Shown: piece by piece, positions 35,423 to 47,400 of the stretch
Layout: each line of letters opens with the position of its first letter
Numbering within the stretch: position 1 is the stretch's first letter
DNA from: Steromphala cineraria
Taxonomy: Eukaryota > Mollusca > Gastropoda > Trochida > Trochidae
NCBI GenBank assembly: GCA_916613615.1
Contig: OU744720.1
Location: forward strand, 78,581,338 to 78,645,337
Reading direction: 5' to 3'
Length of the DNA: 64,000 nt
Translations under genes and position numbers: made by a program
The notes under the pieces: model-generated
The model's input: only the letters and a program-made list of their open reading frames with translations
What the model was told of the DNA's origin: nothing
The model's database searches: none

Positions 35423-38400
35423 ATGAAACTGTCCTACCTTCTATTCGGGGTGTCTCTAGTAACGCTGATTGACTTGAGCGTTCAGTGGAGAGGGTGAGTT
35501 GTGGGTGTTATAATTTTTTTTATCACAATGTTATTTACTAAGGCTTCTATGTTTCGCAGGGTATTTAATACTGAGACTAAAATCCTCTTCATTTTGTACA
35601 AGTGCACAGGAGAGTTACCAGATAACGTTTTAATTTTTAGCTGCAGTATAATTTGATACCGTAGGTTTATTTGCATGAAGGTCACATGTGTGTTACATGT
35701 GGGTCACTTGCTAGTTTCTTCCTCTTTTATATTCATGACCTGTGTAATTGATGTACATGTTAAATATAGTATGTTTTTGTTCAAAAATCATTATTTATAC
35801 TCGCCGTCGATAGTAATATATATGAGTATAAATAATGATGTTTCAACAAAAACATACTATTATTTAATATACTCTCCTCGACAGTTAACAATATGCCCGA
35901 GCTTCCCACTGATGGAGGTGGTGAGAAGGCTAAAGCGATAATAACTCAATCTTTACAGAAGAGAGTCGACACCCAGAGTGGGAGGGGAATCACCTGTCAA
36001 CCGAGTGGTTTACCCTGACCCATCCTCGCTATGCGAGAGGGCCCGTAACCAGGGTCTTCAACGAGCCACGTGTACATGCACCGTTTACCCCCGGGGGTAA
36101 AATACCGCCAGTGGCAAATTTGTCTCCATGAGGCAAATTTGGTCATGTAGTTTACATGCACCGTTTACCCCCGGGGGTAAAATATCCCCAGGGGCAAATT
36201 TGCCTCCAAGAGGCAAATTTTGTCATGTCAACAGTACACACAGCGGGTAAATTTTTGCCTCCTGGGGGGTATTCAGGCAAAATTTGCCCCAGCTAAATAT
36301 GTAGGGCAAATCTGGTTGAGGGGGGCAAACCAGAGCATAATTAGCAGTCCATATAAGATAATCACATGTTTTCATTTTTAGATTGCATGATCCGAAGAAC
36401 TTCTTTAGACTATACAAACAATTTTCAAATTGTAATATTTCAAATAACTAATCATCAAGTAAAGGTGCGATGAAAGCACAAAATTTCTTGAATTACATAT
36501 TATTCAAACTGAAATGAGTATAAAAAGAAAATGTCGCAGAGCTTAAAACAAGGTTGATATGTCAAATATTGACATGAAAAGACCTTTTTTAAAACCAGAA
36601 AACAAGCAGGAAGAACAACAAAGTATTATTTAATATACTCTCCTCCATATTTAACAATATGCCCGATTATCCTAATCTGTCTTATTCCGACAATCCTTAC
36701 ACAGACAATGCCTAAGGACGCTCCGGACCTCAAAAACCGCCTGACAGCAATTGCTGATTGTTGTCAGGTGGACGTTCAAGAGTTAGAGGAGGAACCTTCA
36801 TCGACCAGGGTGGCCAGATAGGAAACTTTCTGCGCCGAGGAGGAGACGCCAACGCAGCGCCAACTGGTGCTTCCAGCCGCAGTCTCCTTCACACGGCGGG
36901 CAGGGACTTTGACTCTAACATTGCGGCCGCGGCGCCGGGTAGTCTCTTGCCCCCCTTGGTGTTGTCGGACAAGATCCGATCTGGCCTCCCTGTTCACGGC
37001 AGTTCTCTCCCTCTTTCTCCCCCTGCCTTGGACGACGACATCCGCCGGGTAGCTGCCCCTCCGTGCCTCACCAGGTATCGGATGCACACTTGTCCCACCT
37101 TGACAGGGAGGCAAGGAGCATTTTGGGGCTGGCCAACCACGTTGCTCACGCCTTTTAAGCGATGGGGGCGTTTGCGAACGAGGCGGGCATGGAAAAAAGG
37201 GCCAAGGCTCTTTATAGCGGTTTCGGTTTTGTTGCCGGGAATTTAGCGCAGATGATGTCTGCCTCCTGCATCTCAGCGGGGGTGACCAACCTCAGACGTA
37301 ACTGATTCCTGGCACGGACTTACCTTCGGGGCTCCGGAACAGATTGAGGTCGGCTCCTGGAACCTCATCCACCCTATTTGACCCAACAAGAGCTGACAAA
37401 CATACCAGCCGCTGGCGGGGGTAGAGCCTCGTCCCAGGTGATGACGTCTAAGAAAAAAGGAGCAGGTGCGCCCTCCTCTTTTTCCAAAACCGGTGGATTA
37501 TCCTTTCGCGTGAGAGGTAGGCATGACAGAAGTCAGACTTCAGTGCCGGCCCCTCTCAAAAGCGCACTCCCAAGAAAGTTAACCAGCGTTCCAAGGGGTA
37601 GCCACAAGAAACGATGACTGGGTACCTCCGGACCTACCGCTGCAGGTGGTCCCTGCTCAGGATAGGCCAGTGGGAGGCCGTCTCGCACATTTTGCGCCCA
37701 ACTGGAGACAGTTGGGCCTGGATCCATTTGTTTGCAAGATCTTTGAGCGGGGGTTTCGTTTTCCCGTGTTACGTCGCCCGCCAACAGAGCGCCCACTGGA
37801 GCCCAATCGGCTCGCGCTGACTCTAGAACAGGTGGAGACGCTTATCTCCAAACGGGCGGTGGAGGAACTCCTGCTCCAAGACCTTGCCCCAGGTAACTAC
37901 TCTCCGGTCTTCATCAGACCCAAGCGAGACCCGAAAAAGTGGCGCCTGATCCACGACTTGAAGGAGTTCAACCACTCAAGTAATAATGTCATTACTTGAG
38001 CCCTCGGACGCGATGATATCCCTTGACCTGCAGGACGCATACCTGCACATCCCCATTTATCATGGGGATCGAAGTACCTCCGTTTCGTCCTAGCAGGCCG
38101 CAACTTCCAGTGAAACTCGCGTGACCCAGCCCATCGTCCAATACCTCCACACAGTGGAAGTACAGTTCGCGATGTACTTGGACGATGGGTTCAGCCACAA
38201 CAGATCCCATCTGTTCTGGAGGCTCAACGGGACTTTGTGATAGCGTTGTTCAGGCGACTGGAATGGCTGGTCAATCTAGACAAGTCAGACCTGCTGCCAA
38301 CGACGTCCTTGGTGTTTCTGGGCGCCAACCTGGATACCGCAATCTACAAAGCCTTTGTTACCATGGAACAGATGGAACGTTACCGAGATCTCCTGGAGCT

Positions 38401-41400
38401 AGCACTTCAGGGGCCTCTGTCACTACGCAAGTGGCAAAGGCTGCTAGGGTTCTTGAGCTCGACCCAACACTTCACCCGAAGTGGAAGGTTGCAACTCAGG
38501 CCCCTGCAGATCTTCGTAAACGTGCATTTCAGGGAGAAGGCGTGTCGCCACGTCTTCTCCATACCCTCGGAACTCAGACTTCACCTCTCCTGGTGGCAGC
38601 AAGAGTCCAACGTGTTGGTGGGGGTCCCCCTCAGGGAACCGCCAGCAACACATCATCTGTTTGTGGACGCCTCTACCAAAGGGTGGGGAGCCCATCTTGA
38701 TGCGGAACAAACGGCGGGGATGTGGTCGTCAAATCAAGTGAGACGCCACATCAATGTTCTAGAGCTGGACGCCATTCGTCTGCCAAGCGACCATTGGTCA
38801 GGTCGTCTGCGAGGGCAGATCCTATGTGTTCACACGGACAGGTCAACCGCGGCCTGGGCCATCAACAAGCAATGCTCGACCAAAGCAGACTCGCTTCTGC
38901 AACTGGTGATGGTGCTGTTACGCCAAGTGGATAGTCTCTGACTCTCTCTCCGCGCGGTGCACATCCCGGGAGCCAAGAACGTCCTCACGGACCCCTAGTC
39001 TCGCCCGGACAAACCTTCATCCACAGAGTGGATTTTGCACCCGAGAGTGTTCGAGAGTCTGTGCCTGAGGTTCGGTCGCTTACGCCTATCCCCCTCCCGC
39101 CATCCTCCCCCTGTGGTGGCGAAGATACAGGAGACATGGGTACTACAACTGTTGTTGATAGCCTAGTACGTTTCCCTCCGGAGGCGTGCCGTCTAGACCC
39201 AGTTCCCTTCCCTCTGAGGTGGGACCTTCTGACGAGCAGACCGAGCAGGCGGGTTCACGAGAACCACCAGGCTCTACATTTAAACGCTTGGTTTGTCTTC
39301 AAAGGGGTCTGACAGGGCGTGTTTTTCCAAATCGTTTGCCAAGCTGGTGACGACTTCCCAGAGGCCCTCCACTAGGAATCTCTACTATGCACAGTGGTGG
39401 GCCTTCGCGACTTTCTGCGACAAGGAGGGGTACCATATCCAGGCAGTAAGGGTCCCTCAGGTTGCTGAGTAACTGGTTTACTTATGGGAGACGAGAAAGC
39501 TCAAAGCCTCATCAATCAACACCAACCTGGCGACAATTATGTCCGTTCTTAGGAAGCCGGACCCCAAGGTTGACATCTCGATCCTTAAGGACCTCGTGAA
39601 GACATACCGGAATGTGGACGGGCGTATGAAACTCAGGCTCCCAGAGTGGGACTTAGCGGTGGTTCTCAACCATCTCAACCGTCCTCCGTCTCACCATCAA
39701 AACGGCCTTTTTGGTCGCAATGGGGTCCGAAGCCAGGATTTTGGAGCTACACGCTCTCCAGGCGAACCTTCGGCGCTTTGATGTGAGCGACGGGGGATCA
39801 GCTACTCTGGGGCTGGCGCCTGAGTTTATCTGTAAGAACCAAACCGGGGTAGAACCTTTTCGTTACCGTCAATTTCCCGGAGCGTAGATCCAAGGGACGA
39901 GGAGAACCGTCTCCTCTGTCCAGTACTAGCCCTATGGATCTACAACGAGAAAACCCGGACACTGCGTCAAGGGAGGAGGAGACTCCTCCTCCCACATTCC
40001 CAGACCAGTGTTCGGGAAATTGACAAGAGACAATTGAGCGTCTACCTTCGTTCTGCGGTGTTAGACGCTTACAAGGCCCTGGATCTTGATCCCCCAGCGA
40101 GATCAAATCCGCATGAGATCCATAACAAATTGGCGGTGACAGACATCATGGCTGGCTGCTTCTGGAAGTCAGGCTTGGTGTTCTCCAACCACTACCTCCG
40201 AGATATCTCCAACAAGTACTTGGAGGGAATCAACCGCATGGGCGCACAGGTGTACGCCCAGCAGCGAGTTCCTTCGGCCCCTCAGCGCAGGAGTCACCCT
40301 CCTGCTCGTTAAGTTTTTTATTTTTTCGCAATAAACCTGAGGTTGATTTTAGTTGTGTGTCTGTTGTCTTTTATTCTAGCTAGCGACCTTGGTTGCGGAC
40401 CCCCTCGCATAGCGAGGATGGGTCAAGGTTAACCACTCCGGTTGACAGGTGATTCCCCTTGGGGATCACTCTGGGTGTCAACTTATGGGTCACCAGCTCT
40501 CTTCTGCAAAGATAGAGCTATTGTCGCTTTAGCCTTCTCGCACCCACCTCCGTCAGTGGGATTCGGGCATATTGTTAACTATCGAGGAGAGTATATTAAA
40601 TAATAGTATGTTTCTTTAAACATCATTATTTATACTCACCGTTGATAGTTAACAATCGTTAGCTCCCACCCGGCCTCCCCTCTGTACGATCGGCGTTATC
40701 CCTGCCCATCAGAAGAAGCATTGATGACGTGGGGTTAGCCACCTGGTGGCGAGTATTCGGTACACATTAGAGCAGCGATAACTTTGTCTTTACTCTGTGT
40801 AAGGATTGTTGGAATTAGACAGATTAGGATAATCAGGCATATTGTTAACAATCGACGGTGAGTATAAATAATGATGTTTAAACAAAAAATTACTATGAAC
40901 TCTTAGGGTCTAGGACAAAAACCACCCCAAAAAACCACCTGGACAAAATCAATTGATGACAAAAGCCACCAAGGACAAAATCAACCCGGACAAAAACCAC
41001 CCATGGATAAAAAAAAACAAGGCAAAAGTCATCCACTTATTATTGTATGATATGCTAATAAACTGAATATGATAATACTATATTATGATATCATAGGATA
41101 TTATGGTCATATTATTCATTTACCAAAATTTTTCATATATTTGCCAAAGAATTGTGAAGGTATATCATAGAAAAGTGGGTACGCTGTGTACACTATTTGT
41201 GTTTTAATAGGGAAGCTTCATATACATTGAAAAGGCAGTCCGCTTTTTTGTTTCTTGGCTTGCAATATAATTGAGTAGGATGATTAATTATTTAATCTAT
41301 TTCACTCAAACTGTCTATACATGTACATCCGTCACGGCTAATTGGCGTTTGGATTCGGAAACTGAAGCAACGGATTAATGAATCAACATTTAATGTTTAT

Positions 41401-44400
41401 ATAGAGATAAGTTTGGTTACAGCTGGCTACCGTTCGGATACCGCGGGATTCGGATTATCGGTGGACGGATTATCGAGGTCTGTATATGACAAATATGTTT
41501 TGCAGGTTTTGATATAAAACATGCACATATCTTTTTTTAAGATCATACTACAACAATCCTTTAAATGTTTCGTCGTCTTCCCTGAAATTCATGCCATACA
41601 TATGATTACCGGTATGATTAAATACTGTGTGTTAGCCTTGCTGAAATATTATCATGTTTATATCTTACTAAAATATTATTCTTAGCCTTAAATTGCTATT
41701 TTGTATATTGTCAAACGCCATTGTTTCAATATTGTCCCTGTCATTAATTTAGAAATGGGTGGGTTTTGTCCTGGTTGTTTTTTGTCCGGGTGAGTTTTGT
41801 TCAGATGGCTTTTGGCCTTGATCCTTAGCATTCGATTACGAAAATCCTTGCGTACGCCAATTAAGAGCTACATATTATTGAACTTGTGAAAAAGTAAAAC
41901 ATGAACTGGAATTTAAATCAAATGTCGGTGGTCTTCAGAAACGAGAGAAAAATGTAAAAGAGGGAATGAGAGACGAATGGCGTCCAGTTCTAGGATGTTG
42001 GTGTGGCGTCTGACAGTTCGCTGAAGGGGACCCCTACCAACACGTTGGATCCTGCTGCCACCAGGAGAGGTGAAGTTTGAGTTCCGAGGGTATGGAGAAG
42101 AAGCGGTGACAGGCTTTCTCTGACATGCATGCAAGATCAGCACGGGCCCGGGTGCAACCTTCCCCTTTGGGTGAATTGTTGGGTCGAACTCAAAACCCAA
42201 GCAGACTTTGCCATGGGAATCTGTTGTCGCCAAACCCGTTGCCAAGTATACACAACTGTCACTGTCTAAAGTTAAAAATAATGCGGCAGATCTAGGAAGG
42301 AGTGGATTAACTCCTTCATGTCTTGGATCAGCCGCCACTTTTTGGGTCTCGATTCGGTCGGACGAAGACTGAAGACTAGTAACCTTTGGAAAGGTCTTGG
42401 GGCGAAGATAAGCGTCTCCACCTGTTAAAATGTCAGCACGAGCCGATCCTGCATCAGTCGGCAATCTGTAGGAGAACAGGTCAGCCGAGGGCGGCGTAAC
42501 ACTGGAATAGGACTTGCCCTCCGAACAGGCTTGATGAGGTTATGGGAGAGGACCACAATCTGTTCCGGAGCTCCGCCGGAAGGTAAGTCCTAACCAGGAA
42601 TCCGTCTCGCCTGAGGTTGGTCACGCTAAGATGCGGTAGGCAGACAGCATCATCTGCATCTGAAACAGTAGGCACAAGAGAGCTGAAGCGCTTACGACCA
42701 ATGCTAGTGGTAGGCGGAAGCGCACCTGACTCGGCAGGCACTGTCCGCAGGTAAGAGCTACCAAACGCCAGGAGCTAAGCAAGAAGCAGTCTGATGCGCT
42801 AGTCGACAAGCGCTAGCGGGAGGTGGTAGAGCGCTTGACGCAGCAGGCGACAGGTGCTATCCAAGCGCCAGGCGCTAACAGAGATGCCGCCTGAAGCGAT
42901 AGACAACAAGCGCTAACAAATCCAGGAGCCTGAAGCGCAGGAAGAAAGGCAGTAGATGGAAGGTCTACTGCTAACACAGCAGAGAGCAGAATTTGGGCGA
43001 CACGGCACGAACAGCATGTCACTGGAGTCAACAGTTACTGCCGACAAAATCAGCAACAAACAACGACACGATAAGAGGCACTAACTACTTCGCGAGTCCC
43101 TCGATTGTCCTACTAAATCTTCGCCAAAACCACTGCATTTGATAACATAAATTAAATTTTGTGATGCGCATGTCATATATCTTTTTATGCGACTGTGAGA
43201 AAGTGCAAAAGAGGTAAAGTTCTGCGGTACTTGTCCCAATATACAAGAAGGGAACTCTGTGAACTTTAAAGAGAGATATGATATATATTGCTAAGATATG
43301 AGAGAACATTTTGAACAAGTTGTATTTTATTTTTGAAGTTCATGACGCTTTGCAAGACAACTGAGATCAAATCATTTTCTCGCCACCTTCTCGATAAAAT
43401 TTCAACGAGAAAATGATTTGATTGGCTATATCCCAAGTCTGGCCGCACAAACGAATCTAGCTTCTGAGCCCCTGAGACAGAATGTCAGAATGCAATTTTA
43501 ACTTACCATGTCCATTGTAGTTGTTCTTATCCATATGCTCGAAATGCAATACGAAAACCATCATGCTGCTGATTGGCGAAAATGACATTCTCAATCTAAA
43601 ATTATCATTAATTTTCAACAACGAAATTGTCAATCGTACAAGAATATTTCAAGGTAGGCATTTTAATACAAAACAGATCATTATTCATAAAATTACAACA
43701 TTTCGTTTTTGACGTTGTTTTCAGAAACGTCTGCTCAAGAACAATATGTTCCTACCGAAGAATGCGAGTCTGTAATTACAGAACATGGCGTGGGTAAGCA
43801 TTGGTGATTTATTTAAAAACTGATGTTCACAGGGGAATGTGGGGGCAGGATAGCGCAGTAGTAAGCGCGTTCGGATTCGGATCGAGAGAACAACCTGGCC
43901 TAAAGCGAGTTTCTCAATCGACTTAATTTTACAATCCTTTATGAGATCTAGACCGTGTAAATCCCAGATTCGTAACAATTTGCCCTAGATGGACAGGATA
44001 ATTCAATATATAACAACTTTATCGTTTCATCAGTTGTTGCACCTGGAAATACATATGGGCACCAGATTATCTGACTATCTACTTCTGCTGTTGGGGGTGG
44101 ACTACAAGCAGCTATCAAAACTGCGATATGGGTAAGTCAAGGTTACAATCTTAACTCACCATCAATAACGTATTTTATAAGTACATTTTTTTGCATCAAA
44201 TTAGAATTAACAATTATTAGACATATTGTAGTAAATGTGTGGTATTGCACACAACACACGCCCTCAATAAATGCATATCTACTGCACATATAAAACAGTG
44301 CTTTTCCCGTAATAATAATGATATTTTCAATTCCACTAAGACTTGTAGCTTATGTAGAGATAATTAGTTATTTTACTTTACACTCATTATTGATGACGTT

Positions 44401-47400
44401 AACATCAGGTTCTAACCAAAATGCCATTTCATGTAAGATTCAATCGATTTACTCTTAAACAGGAAGAAGCCGTTTGTAATAATCCATGAAGCGAGTCTTT
44501 GACAGTTAAGGGGATTAATGGAAAGCAAAAAATCTTATTAAGTATATACGTTTTCATGTATTTATATTCTATTCTACGTCTCTCATCCAACAGCAATCTG
44601 TAGACCAATGCAAGATGTGTGAATGGAAGGTGTGTCAGACCCAATGTCTGTGAATGCAATGATGGTGCCATAAGCCGTTCATGTAATAACGGTATGCATA
44701 TTTTCTAAATTTCATTTAAGACTAATTCAGACCTTTTTCTTATTTATATTTCATCGAATACCTTAACTACTATGGATGCACCGATATATCAATTTTGTCT
44801 CTATTTAAAGCAATTTCAGGTAAATAACATGACAACAAGGAATGCTCACTGACAGTAGCTTTAATGTATCACCATATATATATTGATTCCTTCAAAGATC
44901 AAAGAGATAGTATAGTATATACTCCGAAACGGTAAAAAAATAGACTACAAAAACAGGCTCTGTGTGTCATGTGTATGTACCAATCGAGGGTTTTTAAACC
45001 AAATTATAATAGAGTTGTGGAACTTTCTGTGAGATCGAACATGCTTTAAATCAACCTGAGTGCACCCACTATGTTTTAGAAACTTGCGATTACCAGAGGC
45101 CTTGTTTCCCCGGCGATTGTGAAATTCGCACCGGAAGTGATCCAGTCTGTACATGTAACACCGGCTTCAGCAGTCCGTCGTCCCTGGAAAGCGACTATTG
45201 TAGAGAATGTAAGTTTATGAAACGTTAGGCCCTAACTGAAGGTAATACAAGGATAAAAATAAATCTGTGTACATTCTTATCTTAATGCACATCTAGAAAA
45301 TGATTAAATGAATGTATTATGTGTACTTGTAGTTGCACTTATAAATTTGTTTACTCCCAACTTATTATTAATCACCATAGATGTATTACTTCGTCTCTTA
45401 CAGCAATTGGTGAATTTCATTACAGGTTACAACTCAATAAGAACATTATCATAAATCACGATATCTCCGTCTTCTTAAAATATACATTTTACTTACATTC
45501 CCCATACGTAACAACTTAAATTATAGAAAGTTTTTCATTTGTAATGTTATAGTGGAACCAGACGAGAAGCCTGATATCTACGAAGGTAGCGCCCGTTTAT
45601 CGTTCTACATGAGGAATACAGGACAACCTGCAACGGAGAGGTATTCCATCTACGTCGACTCGACCATGTCAGATGTTGTGGACGAGTTGTGGACGAACAG
45701 ACCGATGTACAACTGGCTAAACGTCACAGCCTCCGGTCACTACATGACGCCAGACAACTACACTGTGCCTGCCTTTATTGAAGATCACGCCATCGGGATT
45801 GCAAAGGCTGACGTAAACATTCTTCATCAGAGAATAGCTTTCTCAGGTTAAGAATTCTTAACTTTTCTCCCATGTAAATATTTTTTTTGCACATACTTTT
45901 GAAACTTTTGATTTAATTGGTCGGAGATTCGGCCTAACTGACGACGAACAAAAGGGCAAAAAATTTCCGGTTCGGCTAGCTTTTAATCCCTTCACCTCTC
46001 AACGTAACAGACGTCGTGTGTGCGGGCTCGTCCTCCCTTTGTCTGGGTTATTCCTTGCTTGGACCACGTACAGCATTCACTGATGATCTAGTGCTCGCAA
46101 CATAGCCTTTATGCTCCGCGCTCCTTATCCATCATCTCGCTCCTGGTGTCTTGTAGTCTGTCTACTTTATTGATGCTATTCACAGCCTCGAGTGATGTCC
46201 GCACTTCTGGAACTCATTTAACAGAGAAGCTTTCCTTTCAGAGTAATTTCACCTGCTGTTTCTTACAGTTTGTCAGACAAATATACATGTTGAGATGGAA
46301 ATCCCCTCCAGCTTAGGGTATGAGCAATTAAAAGGCATCACCTGGCAAACGAGATGGGTATGTGGGAAGGTACCAATATTTTCTAGCAAAGGTTCAGTTA
46401 AGTGACCTTTGCTGCTACTCGGGTCAGTTTGCCTACTGCTCGAACATATTCTGGGTGACCAAGCTTCAACAGGGATTGTTCATCGAGAACTATTCTTTTG
46501 CTGGTATTCGGAAAGTCAAGCCGGAAGCAGATGGCACCACTGAGTTCCTGTTCCGACCCAAAGTTCAGGCTGCCTGATATAACGTCGGGTAGACACCTGT
46601 GTCCAGACAGCCTTAGGCATTAGGCCAAAGGGCAAGTGATAATGAAAGTAACCAGTTTTCCCTGAAGACATATATGTCTTTATTTAATTTTTGGAGAAGT
46701 AAGTTTTGACACATCAAAATTATTTTGATTCCAGGAGAGAGTAAGTCGTTGCCACCCTTTGCTTGGTTACATTCATTATCAGTGCACAACCGCTACACTT
46801 GCCCTTAGGCCCTCCCTCCTGCCGATTTATGTGGTACTTTACCAATTTCAGACGTTAAAAGGCTTGTATTGGAAGTAGAAATTTCCTTCTCTCAAGGAGG
46901 ATGTAAGGAAAATGAACTTCTCATGTTGTACTTTTCTTCTCTCAGCTGTTGATAACATAAAGGAATGTAACCTCATTTACCTCTTTTTATTCTTCAACAT
47001 TCATTGGCCTGTAATTGGACCACTAACCACAGGTACTTCCGTGTTTTCCTTGATGGAAAGTACGCAATTCTACACCCATAACTTGACCTGTCGATCTACT
47101 TGGTATCAGTATCTACCCATGCACCAGATGCAGTATATGACTACCAAGGCGATCATTTGCTTAGATTCAAAGATAGTCAGGTTACCAAACACATTGTTCT
47201 CAATCTTCAATCTTTATTTCAATACTCTGAGGCCTCAGGCCTATAGTACATTGTATAGTATTACATAGTTCAATATACAATCATATAAATCTGTTTTACA
47301 CAAAAAGCATAATTATATGTGATTCAGTGTTACTACTGTCTCCTGATTTTAAATGCGTGGTATAAAAACATTGCAAGATTTTGTATTTCTACCAATTTTT

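Larger units (their letters stand above)
36622..40890 (+). mobile_element. DIRS-type (tyrosine-recombinase) retrotransposon, degraded
   Basis: Inverted termini lie at 36622-36714 and 40796-40880 (shared core gacagattaggataatc on the right copy). An internal complementary region at about 40560-40680 joins motifs of both ends, which is the DIRS arrangement, and no target duplication is seen. Between them run gag-like, reverse transcriptase/RNase H and tyrosine-recombinase-like coding regions, broken by stops and frameshifts. The GC content is well above that of its surroundings. It sits in the first intron of the EMI-domain gene, in the same orientation. Confidence 0.8.

Noticed and set aside
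36776..37114. Minus-strand open frames across the DIRS element
   Set aside because: The GC-rich composition of the element leaves antisense frames open; the sense strand carries the polymerase motifs.
43085..43448. Minus-strand frames overlapping a short hairpin (gatcaaatcattttctcg)
   Set aside because: No domain or splice support; the hairpin arms are only about 18 bp.
43840..43925. tRNA gene or tRNA-derived SINE (tagcgcagtagtaagcgcg resembles an A box)
   Set aside because: No B box or cloverleaf can be completed, and no 3' tail is visible.
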